Shown here: in pieces, positions 47,369 to 58,479 of the stretch
Position numbering within the stretch: position 1 is the first letter of the stretch
Layout: each line of letters opens with the position of its first letter
From: Monoplex corrugatus
Lineage: Eukaryota > Mollusca > Gastropoda > Littorinimorpha > Ranellidae
NCBI GenBank assembly: GCA_030674185.1
Contig: CM060307.1
Span: 48,183,681-48,247,680 of the forward strand
Reading direction: 5' to 3'
DNA: 64,000 nt
The notes under the pieces: generated by a model
The model's database searches: none
What the model saw: only the letters and a program-made list of their open reading frames with translations
Told to the model about the DNA's origin: nothing
Position numbers and translations under genes: made by a program

Positions 47369-47740
47369 ACATTCATACCTTCCTTTGAAAGAATGGAAGA
47401 GGGATGTTCAAGGTGTTGCTGACGAATACGTTTTACTCAAGCGATACGTGTGTGACTCAAAACACTGTCCGCACACGTGAACACCGGTCACTGCCTGTCA
47501 GATACATGTTGGCCGGAAATCCTGTTTTTCACCGAAGGAGAGGAAAGATTCACACTGACCGAACATTAGTATATGTGTGTGTTGTAGTGGTGAAAGTGAT
47601 GGCGGTGTGTGTGAAAATCATCAATGTTACAAAGTTTCTCAAGTTCATCAACTGACTTTAAATAAATTTAGCTCGCAAATCTGTCACCTCAGTAAAGTTT
47701 ATAAATAACTATGCTTAAAATCAAACCAAACCGAAAACAA
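47369..47740. other. Short unique stretch, no recognised gene
   Basis: An 83-codon + frame (47404-47655) contains VRTREHRSLPVRYMLAGNPV but no domain I recognise and no clear splice pair. Confidence 0.4.
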
Positions 47741-47744
47741 AACA

Positions 47745-48055
47745 AAACAACACAAAAGAAAAAAAAAACATCAACCAGCCAACCAACCAACTAACCAACC
47801 GACCAACCAGCCAACCAATCAACACACCAAGACACCAACCCACCAACATACCAACCAACACACAACACATCAACCAGCCAACCAAGCAACCACGCAAGCA
47901 AGCAAGCAAACCAACCAACCCACCCACCAAGACACCAACCCACCAACACACCAACCAACACACTAATACACCAACCAGCCAACCAACCAATCAACCAACT
48001 AGCCAGCCAACTAACCAGCCAACCAACCAACCATCCAACCAACCAACCAAGGCAA
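47745..48055. repeat. (AACC)n-type microsatellite
   Basis: CCAACCAACCAA-like tetranucleotide repeats with cacaccaagacaccaaccca variants. The reverse frames ([13 protein letters not shown]) are repeat products. Confidence 0.95.
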
Positions 48056-48289
48056 GATCGCAAGCCATTCTGACAATCTCATTTTTACACAAGATTTATT
48101 AGGTCAACAGAAATCCAGACTATGCACGTCTCAAGGCTACAGTGACCTTGAAATAAACTTGAGTGAAGTGAGGATAATAGCTGACTGTCACATTAAGGCG
48201 AAACACCCCCCTCCACCTCCCCCACCAGCACAAATCTTTTCCCCGCGCTCCTACCTCTGCCACATACACGCCTACCCTACCTGTATTTC

Positions 48290-48470
48290 TGATTTCCTCG
48301 CCGTTTGGATTCTTGGACAGCTCCTACCTAGATAGTGCCTGGGGTTGTAGGGGAGTGAGGTGGCAGAGACCTCAACTTTTCCTGGGGCCAGCACCACGAA
48401 GGCGGCGCCCATCCCCTCCGAGCGTGGAGACGTCATCTTGAAAAATTGAAACTGAAACTGACAGCTCCGA
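48290..48470. mobile_element. Rearranged SINE copy
   Basis: The middle segment (gagtgaggtggcagagacct, caacttttcctggggccagc) matches the SINE at 57960-58030 in reverse. The adjoining tail (gagcgtggagacgtcatctt, then gaaactgaaactga) is in forward orientation, so an internal inversion has occurred. Confidence 0.6.
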
Positions 48471-48597
48471 TCATTATCAGATAATCGCATTCTCTGCGTT
48501 CCTCATGTACAATAACATACTAAAAGATAAGGCCACTGTTTCTTCTTTTTTTGTGTATCACAACATTGGAACTCACTTCCTTCAACGGAAGAAGAAA

Positions 48598-49395
48598 GAG
48601 AAAAATGATAAACAGCATTCCATACGCAGATGACACCGTGCTAATTGCAGAAAATGAAAGGGACCTACAAAACCTTGTGAATTTACTCGAAATAGAAAGC
48701 AAAGGTAGAACTAAACAGCAAGAAGACTGAAGTCATGGTGATCAGTAAAAAACATGAAATCCCCTCATGCAAAATAACAACAAACGGCACAACCTTGAGA
48801 CAGGTTGATAAGTTTAAATATCTGGGAACGATCATTTCACCAGACCGCAGATGTACATCAGAAATAGCCAGCAGAATCGGCCAAGCCAAAACAGCATTCG
48901 AGAAGATAAAAAGCAATCTTACCAACAAGTGCCTATCAATTAACATCAGGAAGAGAGTTCTTGAATGTTATATAGAACCGATAATGTTATACGGTTGTGA
49001 GGCTTGGACAGTCAACAAGCAAATAGAACAAGATTGACGCAGCCGAGATGTGGTTTCTAAGAAGAATGTTGAGAGTTTCGTGAACAGCAAAGAAAACAAA
49101 CGAGACAGTCTTAATGGAGGCAGACACAAGAAGATCATTCATAAGAAAGATTAGGAAAAGACAGGCAATATTTATAGGCCATTTTTTGAGGAAAGGGGAA
49201 TTGGAGCACGTGGTCACAACAGGAAAGCTGGAGGGAAAGAGAGCATCAGGTAGACCCAGGGAAAAATATTGGACGGACTTGCAGAGTGGCTGAAGACAGA
49301 GAGGGTGGAAGATGTGCTTGAGGCGACAAGGGATAGAAACAGATGGAAGGCCATGATCTCCAATGTCACGTGGCAAGGCACTTGATGATTATGAT
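48598..49395 (+). mobile_element. RTE LINE 3' fragment, first subfamily
   Basis: Starts at the catalytic block (SIPYADDTVLIAENERDLQN), continues with YLGTIISPDRRCTSEIASRI and YGCEAWTVNKQIEQD, then broken frames through RKIRKRQAIFIGHFLRKGEL to a gatgattatgatg tail. Nearly collinear with 40825-41630. Confidence 0.85.
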
Positions 49396-49471
49396 GACTA
49401 TCATTACTAATATTAGTCTTATCTCATTCTCCTCTCTCCTCTTCGCTGTACTGTCCATATTGTACTCGTGT

Positions 49472-50262
49472 GTTAGCTGTGTGAGAAAATGTTAGTTGTA
49501 CATGTTTGTGTGGGGTTAGCTGTGTGAGAAAATGTTAGTTGTACATGTTTGTGTGGGGTTAGCTGTGTGAGAAAATGTTAGTTGTACATGTTTGTGTGGG
49601 GTTAGCTGTGTGAGAAAATGTTAGTTGTACATGTTTGTGTGGGGTTAGCTGTGTGAGAAAATGTTAGTTGTACATGTTTGTGTGGGGTTAGCTGTGTGAG
49701 AAAATGTTAGTTGTACATGTTTGTGTGGGTTAGCTGTGTGAGAAAATATTAGCTGTACATGTTTGTGTGGGGTTAGCTGTGTGAGAAAATGTTAGTTGTA
49801 CATGTTTGTGTGGGGTTAGCTGTGTGAGAAAATATTAGCTTGTACATGTTTGTGTGGGGTTAGCTGTGTGAGAAAATGTTAGTTGTACATGTTTGTGTGG
49901 GTTAGCTGTGTGAGAAAATGTTAATTGTACATGTTTGTGTGGGGTTAGCTGTGTGAGAAAATGTTAGTTGTACATGTTTGTGTGAGGTTAGCTGTGTGAG
50001 AAAATGTTGTTTGTACATGTTTGTGTGAGGTTAGCTGTGTGAGAAAATATTAGCTGTACATGTTTGAGTGGGGTTAGCTGTGTGAGAAAATGTTGTTTGT
50101 ACATGTTTGTGTGAGGTTAGCTGTGTGAGAAAATGTTAGTTGTACATGTTTGTGTGAGATTAGCTGTGTGAGAAAATGTTAGTTGTACATGTTTGAGCGA
50201 TTGCCCGTATTGTGCTCGTATGTTTGGCTGCGAGAGAAAATGTTAGCTGTACATGTCTGAGC
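49472..50262. repeat. 43-bp minisatellite
   Basis: About 18 units of gttagctgtgtgagaaaatg, ttagttgtacatgtttgtgt and ggg (43 bp), with point variants. No gene. Confidence 0.96.
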
Positions 50263-50289
50263 GATCTGTTTGCAGCCTTTGTGTTGGTG

Positions 50290-50369
50290 TGTGTGCGTGT
50301 GTCAGCATGAGTCCCTGTGTAGGTGTCTGCTCTTGTTTGTGTACGTGCGTGCATGTGCACCTTCGTAAT

Positions 50370-50459
<90 letters not shown>

Positions 50460-50600
50460 GTGTGTGTGTGTGTGTGTGCGTGCTTGTGTGTGTGTGTGTA
50501 TGTGTGTGTGTGTTTGTGTGCGTGCGAGTGAGTGTGTATGTGTTTGTGCTTGTGGGTGCGTGTGTGTGCATGTGTCTGTATATCTGTGTATGGGTGTATG
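50290..50600. repeat. (GT)n microsatellite
   Basis: GT-rich tract with CGTGTG interruptions. Confidence 0.96.
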
Positions 50601-51113
50601 CTTATGTGTTCATATGGAAGACTGTTCGCGTATCGTAAGCTCTGTGGACGACACGGTTGTATTCTTTTCTTGTTCATGTCATGTTTATATGATTGGTTTA
50701 TCGTTGACTTGTGTTTTATGCATATCATTTTCTGTAAAGTGCAAACTTTAACAAACTTCAAAACACTGTACTACTCAAAGATAGTAACATTAGATCTCAG
50801 TTAACTTGTGACCTCACTGACCCCCAAAACACTTAGGAGCTTGCTTCCCGGGATGTTGTGCTGTGTGAATCGTCGTTATTTCCATTTCATTATCGTATAC
50901 AGTTTGTTCACTAACAGGAGTCGAACGTTTTATAAGTACTCTATCAAGGCCTGTCAGAATTAAAAAGATGAAAATATTGATATGGTTTGACTTTTTTTAA
51001 AATGACCTGTCTGCGTTCACGTGGTTTATGCGCAACTGGCTTTTCAGCCGTCCACCAGACATGTGTTCATTTTGTTGAGCTGAAGCTACAGGCGGTGGGA
51101 AGGGATGTGTTAG

Positions 51114-52316
51114 TGTCTGGCTGTGGGTGTGTTCGTTGTGTACGTGGACGTTGGCGAATCCTCAATGACAGTCAAAAGGAGTGTGGGCGAACCTTCAGCA
51201 CAGACGACCAAGCGTGCACAAACCACGACAACCGCGCCTTCAGTGGAAGTGATCAGACAGAAACTGAAGGCGGACACCTCACGTTCAGGCGCCGCCTTCA
51301 GTGCCTTCTCTCGAGGAGGAATGATGTCGTTCCCTCACGCCGACTACATCACCACCCACGCCGACTCCCACGCTTACGTCGGTGTCGGCGTCATCGGTTC
51401 GCTGTTGCTCACAGTGTTAGGGTGTATGATCTTTCAATACTGCAAGAACAAGCAGCGGGAACACGTTACGCAAGACAGCGAAAGACGAGGTATAGGCACG
51501 GTGACCTCTGACACACAGCAGGCATACCATAACGAACAAGAAGACCTTGCCCACGAGGTCGGCGAGCAGCACAGCGTGATGTCCAGCAGCAGTGAGGAAG
51601 GGGAACACCGACAACTCACTGCCAGTGCAGGAGCAGCACAGGTAGCACGCTACTGCCTCATCCCCGACAGTCCTGCTTTTCCTCTTAACATCGCCGACAC
51701 AGTAGGCGAAACAAATTATCCTGACCGTGTAGGCGAAGCCAAAAGTACGGGAGAGGACATTCTGAAGTCCGACGCAAATAAAGACTTGGATAAAGTGGAC
51801 ACTATACAAAGCAGGGAAAGTCCTGCTTTTTCTCTTAGCATCACCGACACAGTAGGCGAAAAAAATGTTCCTGACCGTGTAGGCGAAGCGAAAAGTACCG
51901 GAGAGGACATTCTGAAGTCTGACGCAAATAGAAACCTGGACAAAGTGGACACTGTACAAAGCAGGGTCAACACTTCTGACGCGGTGATTACGGTCACACA
52001 GCATGACGACGATGAAGTCGACATAGGCAACACACATGACCAGACCAACAGTAGTGACCAAGCATCCGTCAAACAGACAGTACACAGTGACATCCGCCAT
52101 TGCGAGGACCAGGCATCAGGCACATCACCAGCCCAGGAGCTGCCCAGTCAGATGGACACAGCCAGTGACGTGTCGGGATACCTGGCCACGATGGTGATGG
52201 ACGTCAGCTCAGAGCACAGTGACGTCACAGGAGATCGTACTCGGAGCAGCTCGTCACGTACAACAGACGACAGTTGCCAGTCTTTAGAGTCATTCAGTCG
52301 CCTGCAGGAGGTGAAG
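51114..52316 (+). CDS. Unrecognised single-pass membrane protein, TM exon
   Basis: A 401-codon open frame. The start may be an acceptor ending at TAG 51111-51113 (frame reads CLAVGVFVVYVDVGESS) or a first ATG at 51162 (MTVKRSVGEPSAQTTKRAQT). A Thr-rich stalk leads to one TM (YVGVGVIGSLLLTVLGCMIF) at 51375-51440 with a basic stop-transfer (QYCKNKQRE). The Ser/Glu/Asp-rich cytoplasmic part contains a perfect-register duplication of 50 residues (SPAFPLNIADTVGE at 51669 and SPAFSLSITDTVGE at 51819), both with DRVGEAKSTGEDILKSDAN. The donor is GTGAAG|GTAAAG, phase 0. I do not recognise the family. Upstream ectodomain exons and any signal peptide were not found. Confidence 0.75.
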
Positions 52317-52429
52317 GTAAAGCTTTGTCTTTAACAAATCAAAGTATTGTAGTGCGTATGATTCCCTTGTTTCTGACATAGGCCCTAACCTACTGAAAAA
52401 ATGCCCTTTGTTTTCCTTTGGGATCTGTA

Positions 52430-52535
52430 GTAGTAAATAGTGGTAGTAAAAGTAGTAGTAGTAACAGCAGCAACAACAACAGTAGTAGTAGTAGTTTGTT
52501 GTTGTAGTAGTAGTTGTTGTTGTAGACTGGTTCAA
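52430..52535. repeat. (GTA)n / (AAC)n microsatellite in intron
   Basis: Trinucleotide GTA, CAA and TTG runs just after the TM-exon donor. Confidence 0.9.
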
Positions 52536-52884
52536 AGCCTAAACCTCACAGCTTATACACATCCCATCCTTGGAAACTGGTGGGATTTGTGTTTCGCATG
52601 TACATGGTCGGGTCTGACTGCAATCAGTTGTCAAAACCAAAAAGTAAAAAGAATTTACTAAGATATGAAAACGTGTTCATTAGACCATTGAATGAGTTAG
52701 TGAATTGTGCAGTTTTAAATTTAGATGGCGGTGAGGCCCAGAGATGTCCATACCGACATATTCTATCCAACGTAGCTGGCATTTGATGTCAGTCTTCCAA
52801 AGGCGGATCTAGCTCTGGAAGTGTCCAGCGTTACCAATCCATCAAGAGATGCATTGCTTCAAATATTGCCCAAGTAGCAGAATT

Positions 52885-53045
52885 GCCCCGTGGGAGTGCC
52901 GGGGGCTCTTTCAGTATCCCCACATTCTGGAAATTCTGTGGTAGAAATTTCTTCTTCGTCATTCTCTTCGTTTCTGCGTTGTTCCTTTACATTCTGTCAT
53001 TTCTTTGCATTCTGTCATTTCGTCCTATAATCCTCTGCCTTGTTG
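52885..53045 (+). mobile_element. SINE-like body fragment
   Basis: Starts cgtgggagtgccgggggctc and runs through ttcctttacattctgtcatt (with one internal 20-bp duplication) to a long GT tract. Matches 58480-58640. Confidence 0.75.
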
Positions 53046-53046
53046 G

Positions 53047-53049
<3 letters not shown>

Positions 53050-53143
<94 letters not shown>

Positions 53144-53247
53144 GGGCTGGCGCTCGCGTGTGTGTGAGAGATAGAAAAACTAACTTGATTCAAGGGTCAT
53201 TCGCTGAACAAGCTTGAGTGTACTCCAGCTCAGCATTTGGTGTGTGT

Positions 53248-53299
<52 letters not shown>

Positions 53300-53301
53300 G
53301 T

Positions 53302-53339
<38 letters not shown>

Positions 53340-53362
53340 GCGCGCGCGCACACATACGCACG
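53050..53362. repeat. (GT)n microsatellites
   Basis: Two GT tracts (53050-53140, 53240-53338) ending in a CG-rich run. Stretch 53365-53735 holds no supported gene. Confidence 0.96.
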
Positions 53363-53739
53363 CACGCACGCACGAACGCACGCTCAAAAGAATCTGAGCG
53401 AAGATTTATCTGATATTTCAATGATCTTTATACAGTTTGGAACATTGAGGTACAATGAAAAATGGCAAAAACATTGTGCTTTGGCAGGATCAGTTACTTG
53501 TGTTTAGTGGCAACAAGCAGAAATATGACTGCATTTGTAGCAAGGATATCACCTGTCTGTGTGGATGGATGTGTTATACAATTATGGTTAACCTATTTAT
53601 GGTGGATCTTTAGCAAATGTTTGTCCATGGTCAGACCTTTTGATAAACAGAGACTGTCATCTACTGTGACTGATTGGTTTCTTTTCAAATGAGTACACAG
53701 AAAATGCTTTATGTGTAGAGTCTCTCTGTCTGTCTCTGT

Positions 53740-53808
<69 letters not shown>

Positions 53809-53908
53809 CAGAGAGAGAGAACCAGTATTCACAAGAATGCATGAAGAGGAAAAACATAATGCTAAAATGAATGCAAGTCTTTTCTACACACACATGCACA
53901 CGCTGCAC

Positions 53909-53987
<79 letters not shown>

Positions 53988-54104
53988 ACACACACACAAA
54001 AACCAGTATTCACAAGAATGCATTAAGAGGAAAAACGTATTAGTGCTAAAATGAATGTAAGTCTTTTCTACACACTCATGCACACGCTGCACTTATACAC
54101 ACAC

Positions 54105-54152
<48 letters not shown>

Positions 54153-54162
54153 CACACACACA

Positions 54163-54242
<80 letters not shown>

Positions 54243-54482
54243 ACACACAGAACCAGTATTCACAAGAATGCATGAAGAGGAAAAACATAATGCTAAAATG
54301 AATGCAAGTCTTTTCTACACACACATGCACACGCTGCACTTACACATACATACACACACACACACACACACACGCACGCACACACACACACGCACACACA
54401 CACGTACATGTACACACACGCACGCACACACACACCCACACGCACGCGCATGTTGCACCTACGCGTCTGCGCACGCACGCAG
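53740..54482. repeat. Compound repeat: 95-bp unit alternating with (CA)n
   Basis: Three copies of a block opening aaccagtattcacaagaatg and ending cacacgctgcacttacac, at 53820, 54000 and 54252, each followed by a long CA tract. Lies in the intron between the two exons of the unrecognised membrane protein. Confidence 0.93.
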
Positions 54483-54660
54483 ATTCTTAGCATGACTTAA
54501 TCGGTTTTATTTCTATAAGAAAAAAATTCTTCAAACTGAATGCTTCAATATTTTTAGCACATGGTTATCTCAGTGTCAAAACGAGTTTTGCGAAAATACA
54601 ACATCTTGTCTCGATTTGGCTTAAAATGTTTAGATATGTATTGATTTTGCAGGTGGTAAG

Positions 54661-54762
54661 CTGACGCTGCTTGTCGATCTTCCATATGACGCTGCTTGTC
54701 GATCTTCCATATGACGCTGCTTGTCGATCTTCCATATGACGCTGCTTGTCGATTTTCCATAA
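54661..54762. repeat. 25-bp tandem repeat, four copies
   Basis: Four units of acgctgcttgtcgatcttcc plus atatg, 75 bp upstream of the acceptor of the tail exon. Confidence 0.95.
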
Positions 54763-54839
54763 AACGACAGTCATCCTAAAATGAACAGACTGGGGGGAGG
54801 ACTGGGGGAACTGATGATGTAGAAGTTTTTGTGTTTCAG

Positions 54840-56282
54840 GCGCAGGCTGACTTCTCCCCATACCATATTGCCTGGAGCACACCTCGCTTCTCTCAGCATC
54901 CTTCTCTGAAACCGCGCCATTCGCAGAAAAGTTCTGCTGCCAAAAAACTAAACCTGGATGGTGGGGGTGGGAAACACTGTGACACCATACCCGAGACAGT
55001 CGGTGAGCAGAGCCAGTCGTCCACGGACAGCCTGGAAGCCAAACGTGACGGTCAGCGGTCGTCTGAAGACATCCATGGCTGGGTGTCCAGGAAGCCTGAG
55101 GATGCTTGGAACAGACCCGTTTCTGCTGACTATCGCACCCCACGACCTGTCTTCAATAAGGACAGACGGAGAAGTTTGGGCACTTGGCGGGCTGCAAGTG
55201 AAGACAGTGCTGAACAAGAACAGCTTCCGCTTCTTGCCTACTCTGTTTCAGAATATCGGAGAAGTTTAAAGAACATTGCCAGTGAAGCAGGCAGCACTGA
55301 AGATTTTAAGGAGGCCATGTCTCCGGAGCAGTCATACAGCTTGCCATCAGCTCACTCTTCTAGCCTACAGTCCGCAGCATTTTACAGTGACATGGATGCC
55401 TGTGGAATGTCACTGTCCATTGCTAACGTTTCTCCAGTGTACAGTGCTCACAACGAAGAAGAAACTCTCCTAAACTTGACATCAGATGTACCCGTCAACA
55501 TGGACAGCACGCTTGCTGATTTTCCAGAAATTACGCACAGCAGTGTTGGAGAGTGTAGCGCTGCATCTGTATCAGCATCATGGAATAACAAAAACGATCA
55601 AAATCAAGACCCCACGACAGCATCAGAGGATGCACAGAACAATAATAAGACTGTTTATGGCTTCGACACTTCACAGTCAGCAACAGAGACTTCTCTGTCG
55701 TCAGCAGAGTCTTTGATACAATCTTCCACATCACCCTCCTACATACACTCCTCTGGAAGTGAGCAGTTTTCTTCTGACCCCTCACCAGAGCAGATGCACA
55801 CACTGTCAAACAGATATGAGAGAGTTGATGTAGAAAGTGGTTCAGCTGTGTCAACATCATCTGGTTCCAAGTCACCCAGATCAAGGGCAGTGGGCACGAT
55901 GGACATTTTTAAAATTCCCTATCCCGTACACTCTACTGTACTGACGACTTTAGCCGTTCCCTCGTGGAGAAAAGGTGCAGACAAAACCAGCCTACCAAGG
56001 TCAGTATCATCAACGGCAAAGCCCATGGTACAGGGAACATTGTTAGATCCAGGTCACAGGCAGCTGTGCAGGTCCAGGACGTCAGAGTCTATCAGCTCTT
56101 CCACCCACAACCTTCATCAGCCGATGAGTCTGGGTTCATCCAGTGACGTCAGCGTTGCAGGATCGTCTGCCAGTCGGCTGTCTCTACAGGACCCTTCCTT
56201 CACCTGGGACAACGAGTTCACTGCCTCAGATTGCGCTCACAATGACTCTCTCACCTGGGAAGACGATCCGTATCTTAATTGA
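54840..56282 (+). CDS. Unrecognised membrane protein, C-terminal tail exon
   Basis: The acceptor tttgtgtttcag|GCGCAG, phase 0, opens a 480-codon exon ending EDDPYLN and TGA (56280-56282). The frame begins AQADFSPYHIAWSTPRFSQH and follows naturally on SRLQEVK of the previous exon. It is rich in Ser, Thr and acidic residues, with no transmembrane segment and no domain I recognise; it looks like a long intrinsically disordered cytoplasmic tail. Recurrent patches such as EYRRSLKNIASEAGS and SFTWDNEFTASDCAHNDSLT, SLTWEDDPYLN (paired TW-D/E motifs) may be binding motifs. Together the two exons give at least 881 residues. Codon use is balanced and the frame is free of repeats, supporting coding. Confidence 0.78.
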   Translation, partial: AQADFSPYHIAWSTPRFSQHPSLKPRHSQKSSAAKKLNLDGGGGKHCDTIPETVGEQSQSSTDSLEAKRDGQRSSEDIHGWVSRKPEDAWNRPVSADYRTPRPVFNKDRRRSLGTWRAASEDSAEQEQLPLLAYSVSEYRRSLKNIASEAGSTEDFKEAMSPEQSYSLPSAHSSSLQSAAFYSDMDACGMSLSIANVSPVYSAHNEEETLLNLTSDVPVNMDSTLADFPEITHSSVGECSAASVSASWNNKNDQNQDPTTASEDAQNNNKTVYGFDTSQSATETSLSSAESLIQSSTSPSYIHSSGSEQFSSDPSPEQMHTLSNRYERVDVESGSAVSTSSGSKSPRSRAVGTMDIFKIPYPVHSTVLTTLAVPSWRKGADKTSLPRSVSSTAKPMVQGTLLDPGHRQLCRSRTSESISSSTHNLHQPMSLGSSSDVSVAGSSASRLSLQDPSFTWDNEFTASDCAHNDSLTWEDDPYLN

Positions 56283-56617
56283 TATACCAAATTTACCTGG
56301 TTGTTGTGATCCGTATCTTAACTCAGATGCCACAGTTACCTGGTTGTTGACAACAGTTTATGGTTCTGTTCAAGCAATGAAGTGGTCTAAAAAAGCAAAC
56401 TGATCCTGCTACAAGTTGTTATATCCTTTTTTTCGGATCATTTCTCGTCATTGAATTTCTTGGACGTCTCTGGAAACGTTCCAAAATGAAGCTCAGCTTG
56501 TTGCTGTACATTGGTGTCCAGAGAAACATTCAGGCAATTACCAGCTTCCGCCAACAGGTTGCTAAGAAAACTTACATCATGCTGTCGTGATGTTTGATGT
56601 TAAACAATGTACTTTGT

Positions 56618-56895
56618 CGCTCAAGAACCAGAAAAAACACGAAAAGAGAATAAGAATGCGTATTTAATACAACAAGACAAGACATAAAAGCTTTTTCTCA
56701 CACTGGACCGAGCTGCAGGCAAATTTCAGTCTTTTTTCCCTAATTTTTGTATCTGGTTTTTTTAATTTTTTTTATATTTTTTTTTTTATCTTACGCTTGA
56801 CAAAGGCCAGTTGGCCGAAAATTTGCGCCTGTCTTGTCTGGTTGTATTAACACGCGTTCTTATTCTCTGTTCGGGTTTTTTCTGGTTCCTATTTA
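56618..56895. mobile_element. MITE with ~60-bp terminal inverted repeats
   Basis: Left end aaccagaaaaaacacgaaaa, gagaataagaatgcgta, ttaatacaacaagacaagac. The right end is its inverse (gtcttgtctggttgtattaa, cacgcgttcttattctct, ttttttctggttcc) with few mismatches. The interior (about 150 bp) is T-rich and non-coding. It lies about 340 bp after the stop codon of the membrane-protein gene, so it may be in the 3' UTR. Confidence 0.85.
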
Positions 56896-57079
56896 CTTGA
56901 GCGCGGGCAGTCACACTTGTTTTGGATTTCATGTCGCTCAAATTGACGTAACATAATGGAATTATTTAAAGTGTATTTGCGTACGTACTCGGTTGACGCA
57001 GATTCGATTTTGCATGTTTTGTAAGTGTATGCTTAATTAACTTGATCCCGGCCTGCCCCTCTCCCCCCCCCCCCACCCC

Positions 57080-57215
57080 ACCCATGGGGATACCGGGGGT
57101 TCTTTCAGTATAAGCAATATCCACACCTTCTGGAATTCTGTGCTAGACATTTCTTCTTTTTTGTCACTTTTTTTCTGCCTTGTTCCTTTGCTTTCTGTCA
57201 TTTCTTCTTACAATT
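57080..57215 (+). mobile_element. SINE-like body fragment
   Basis: Begins catggggataccgggggttc and ends tttgctttctgtcatttctt. Truncated copy of the family at 58480. Confidence 0.75.
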
Positions 57216-57280
57216 GAATCCTTCCCGAAAATGGAACATTTTCAAAAAAGTGTTTTCCCCACTCCCTCCTTCCTTACAGA

Positions 57281-57463
57281 TTTTGAGTTTTCATTCAATG
57301 AAATTGGCCTGGTCTTAAGCCGCAAATATACTGTACAAAAGTTTGCATGCTATAGCTGTGCACCTTGTGAATCATGTGATATATGTATCCCCAACTGCAC
57401 ACCTATGATTACAGATACTTTCAAAAAATGGAGGATCATACGTGCAAATATTTTTATAATGTG
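57281..57463 (+). CDS. Candidate cysteine-rich terminal exon, unassigned
   Basis: A strong acceptor (actccctccttccttacag) opens a frame reading DFEFSFNEIGLVLSRKYTVQ, then KFACYSCAPCESCDICIPNC, then TPMITDTFKKWRIIRANIFI, M and TGA. Seven cysteines within about 20 residues could be a metal-binding or disulfide cluster. No partner exon was found and length is short, so chance is possible. Confidence 0.3.
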
Positions 57464-57585
57464 ATTCAGTGGTCCAGATGATAATAGTGGATGGAGAGTG
57501 GATGTTAAATTTAGTATGTGGCAGCCGTTGTCTGTGTGCCACCTATCGTTGCTCTGTCTACCTGCATTATAGTCTGCTGTGGGGA

Positions 57586-58222
57586 GGGAGAAGAATGGCA
57601 GAATGGTTCAGACGTTCGTCCGCCAATAACTTAACTCGAGGTTCCAGGGTTCGTTCCCCGTACAGGCCTCGAATTTTCTCCTCAATTGGACCGGAAAATC
57701 GAACTGAACTGAACGGAAGGGGACGAAAAACGAGTCGAACTCGTGTGCCTTCAGGCTGGGAACGCTAAAGATCCCACGGCAGTTAAAAATCGTAAAGAGC
57801 AGGACATTGCCCAGCTGCCTTGGTATAAAACACTGGAGAGATAGGCTGATTTCCCAGGTCCGATCCCTTGAAGACCAATTAGCCGTCTTGCCTTTCTGAA
57901 GTCTTGGTTAAAAAAAAATGAATATGAATGAATAATATTTGACGCGAAGGAGAGGGGAAGGGCGCCGTCCTGGTGGTGCTGGTCCCGGGAAATGTTGAGG
58001 TCTCTTCCACCTCACTCCCCTAGGACCCCAGAGTTATGGACTTATCTAGGAACGACCTCAGGACCTGACCAGATTGCGAGTTTACATGCAGGCCAAAGGC
58101 TTGTGCCGTGATCATTCTGGATCTTCTCCATCACATGGTACCTGTGATGTTAGTGCATATGAATTCATTCCGAGCGCGGAGACGTCGTCTTGAGAAATTG
58201 AAACTGAAATTGAAACTGTTTG
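57586..58222 (+). mobile_element. tRNA-headed SINE, near full length
   Basis: Head gaatggcagaatggttcaga and ggttccagggttcgttcccc (A- and B-box-like), central aacgctaaagatcccacggc, tail gaattcattccgagcgcgga and ttgagaaattgaaactgaaa. Collinear with 20206-20812. Confidence 0.87.
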
Positions 58223-58479
58223 AATTAAACTAACTTTCGCATAAAATTGGGAGCTGCAGGAATAATTCTAAGTCTACTATCTTTCTTGTGATAATATGCT
58301 AGGCTGTTCGCCAGCAAGTCGTATTGTGAACTGCAGGTATAATTGACGAGGCTAGCTGCTTTTCTGTGATGGTATGTTAGTCTGCTTACCGCCACGAATG
58401 TTGTGAACTGCAGGTATAATTAGTCAGACTACATGTTTCCTCTGATAATGTTAATCTGCTTACCGACACTAACATTGTT

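Noticed and set aside
47404..47655. Possible small gene of 83 codons
   Set aside because: No signal peptide, domain, splice context or similarity that I can recognise; left unannotated as a gene.
50987..51511. A 174-codon + frame with several cysteines overlapping the TM exon
   Set aside because: It lies in another frame of the same region, becomes Arg-rich and ends without a splice donor. The 51114-52316 frame has the TM segment and consistent splicing.
51417..52100. A 227-codon minus-strand frame opposite the membrane-protein exon
   Set aside because: It is a shadow of the + strand exon, which has a TM, a clean donor and a phase-matched partner exon; the antisense frame has no domain.
54565..55143. 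A 192-codon minus-strand frame
   Set aside because: Antisense to the tail exon and to the 25-bp repeat; no domain.
57586..57665. Functional tRNA gene
   Set aside because: A and B boxes are recognisable, but no cloverleaf with a paired acceptor stem is evident and the head is followed by a shared SINE body. The same was decided for 20206 and 60815-61147.
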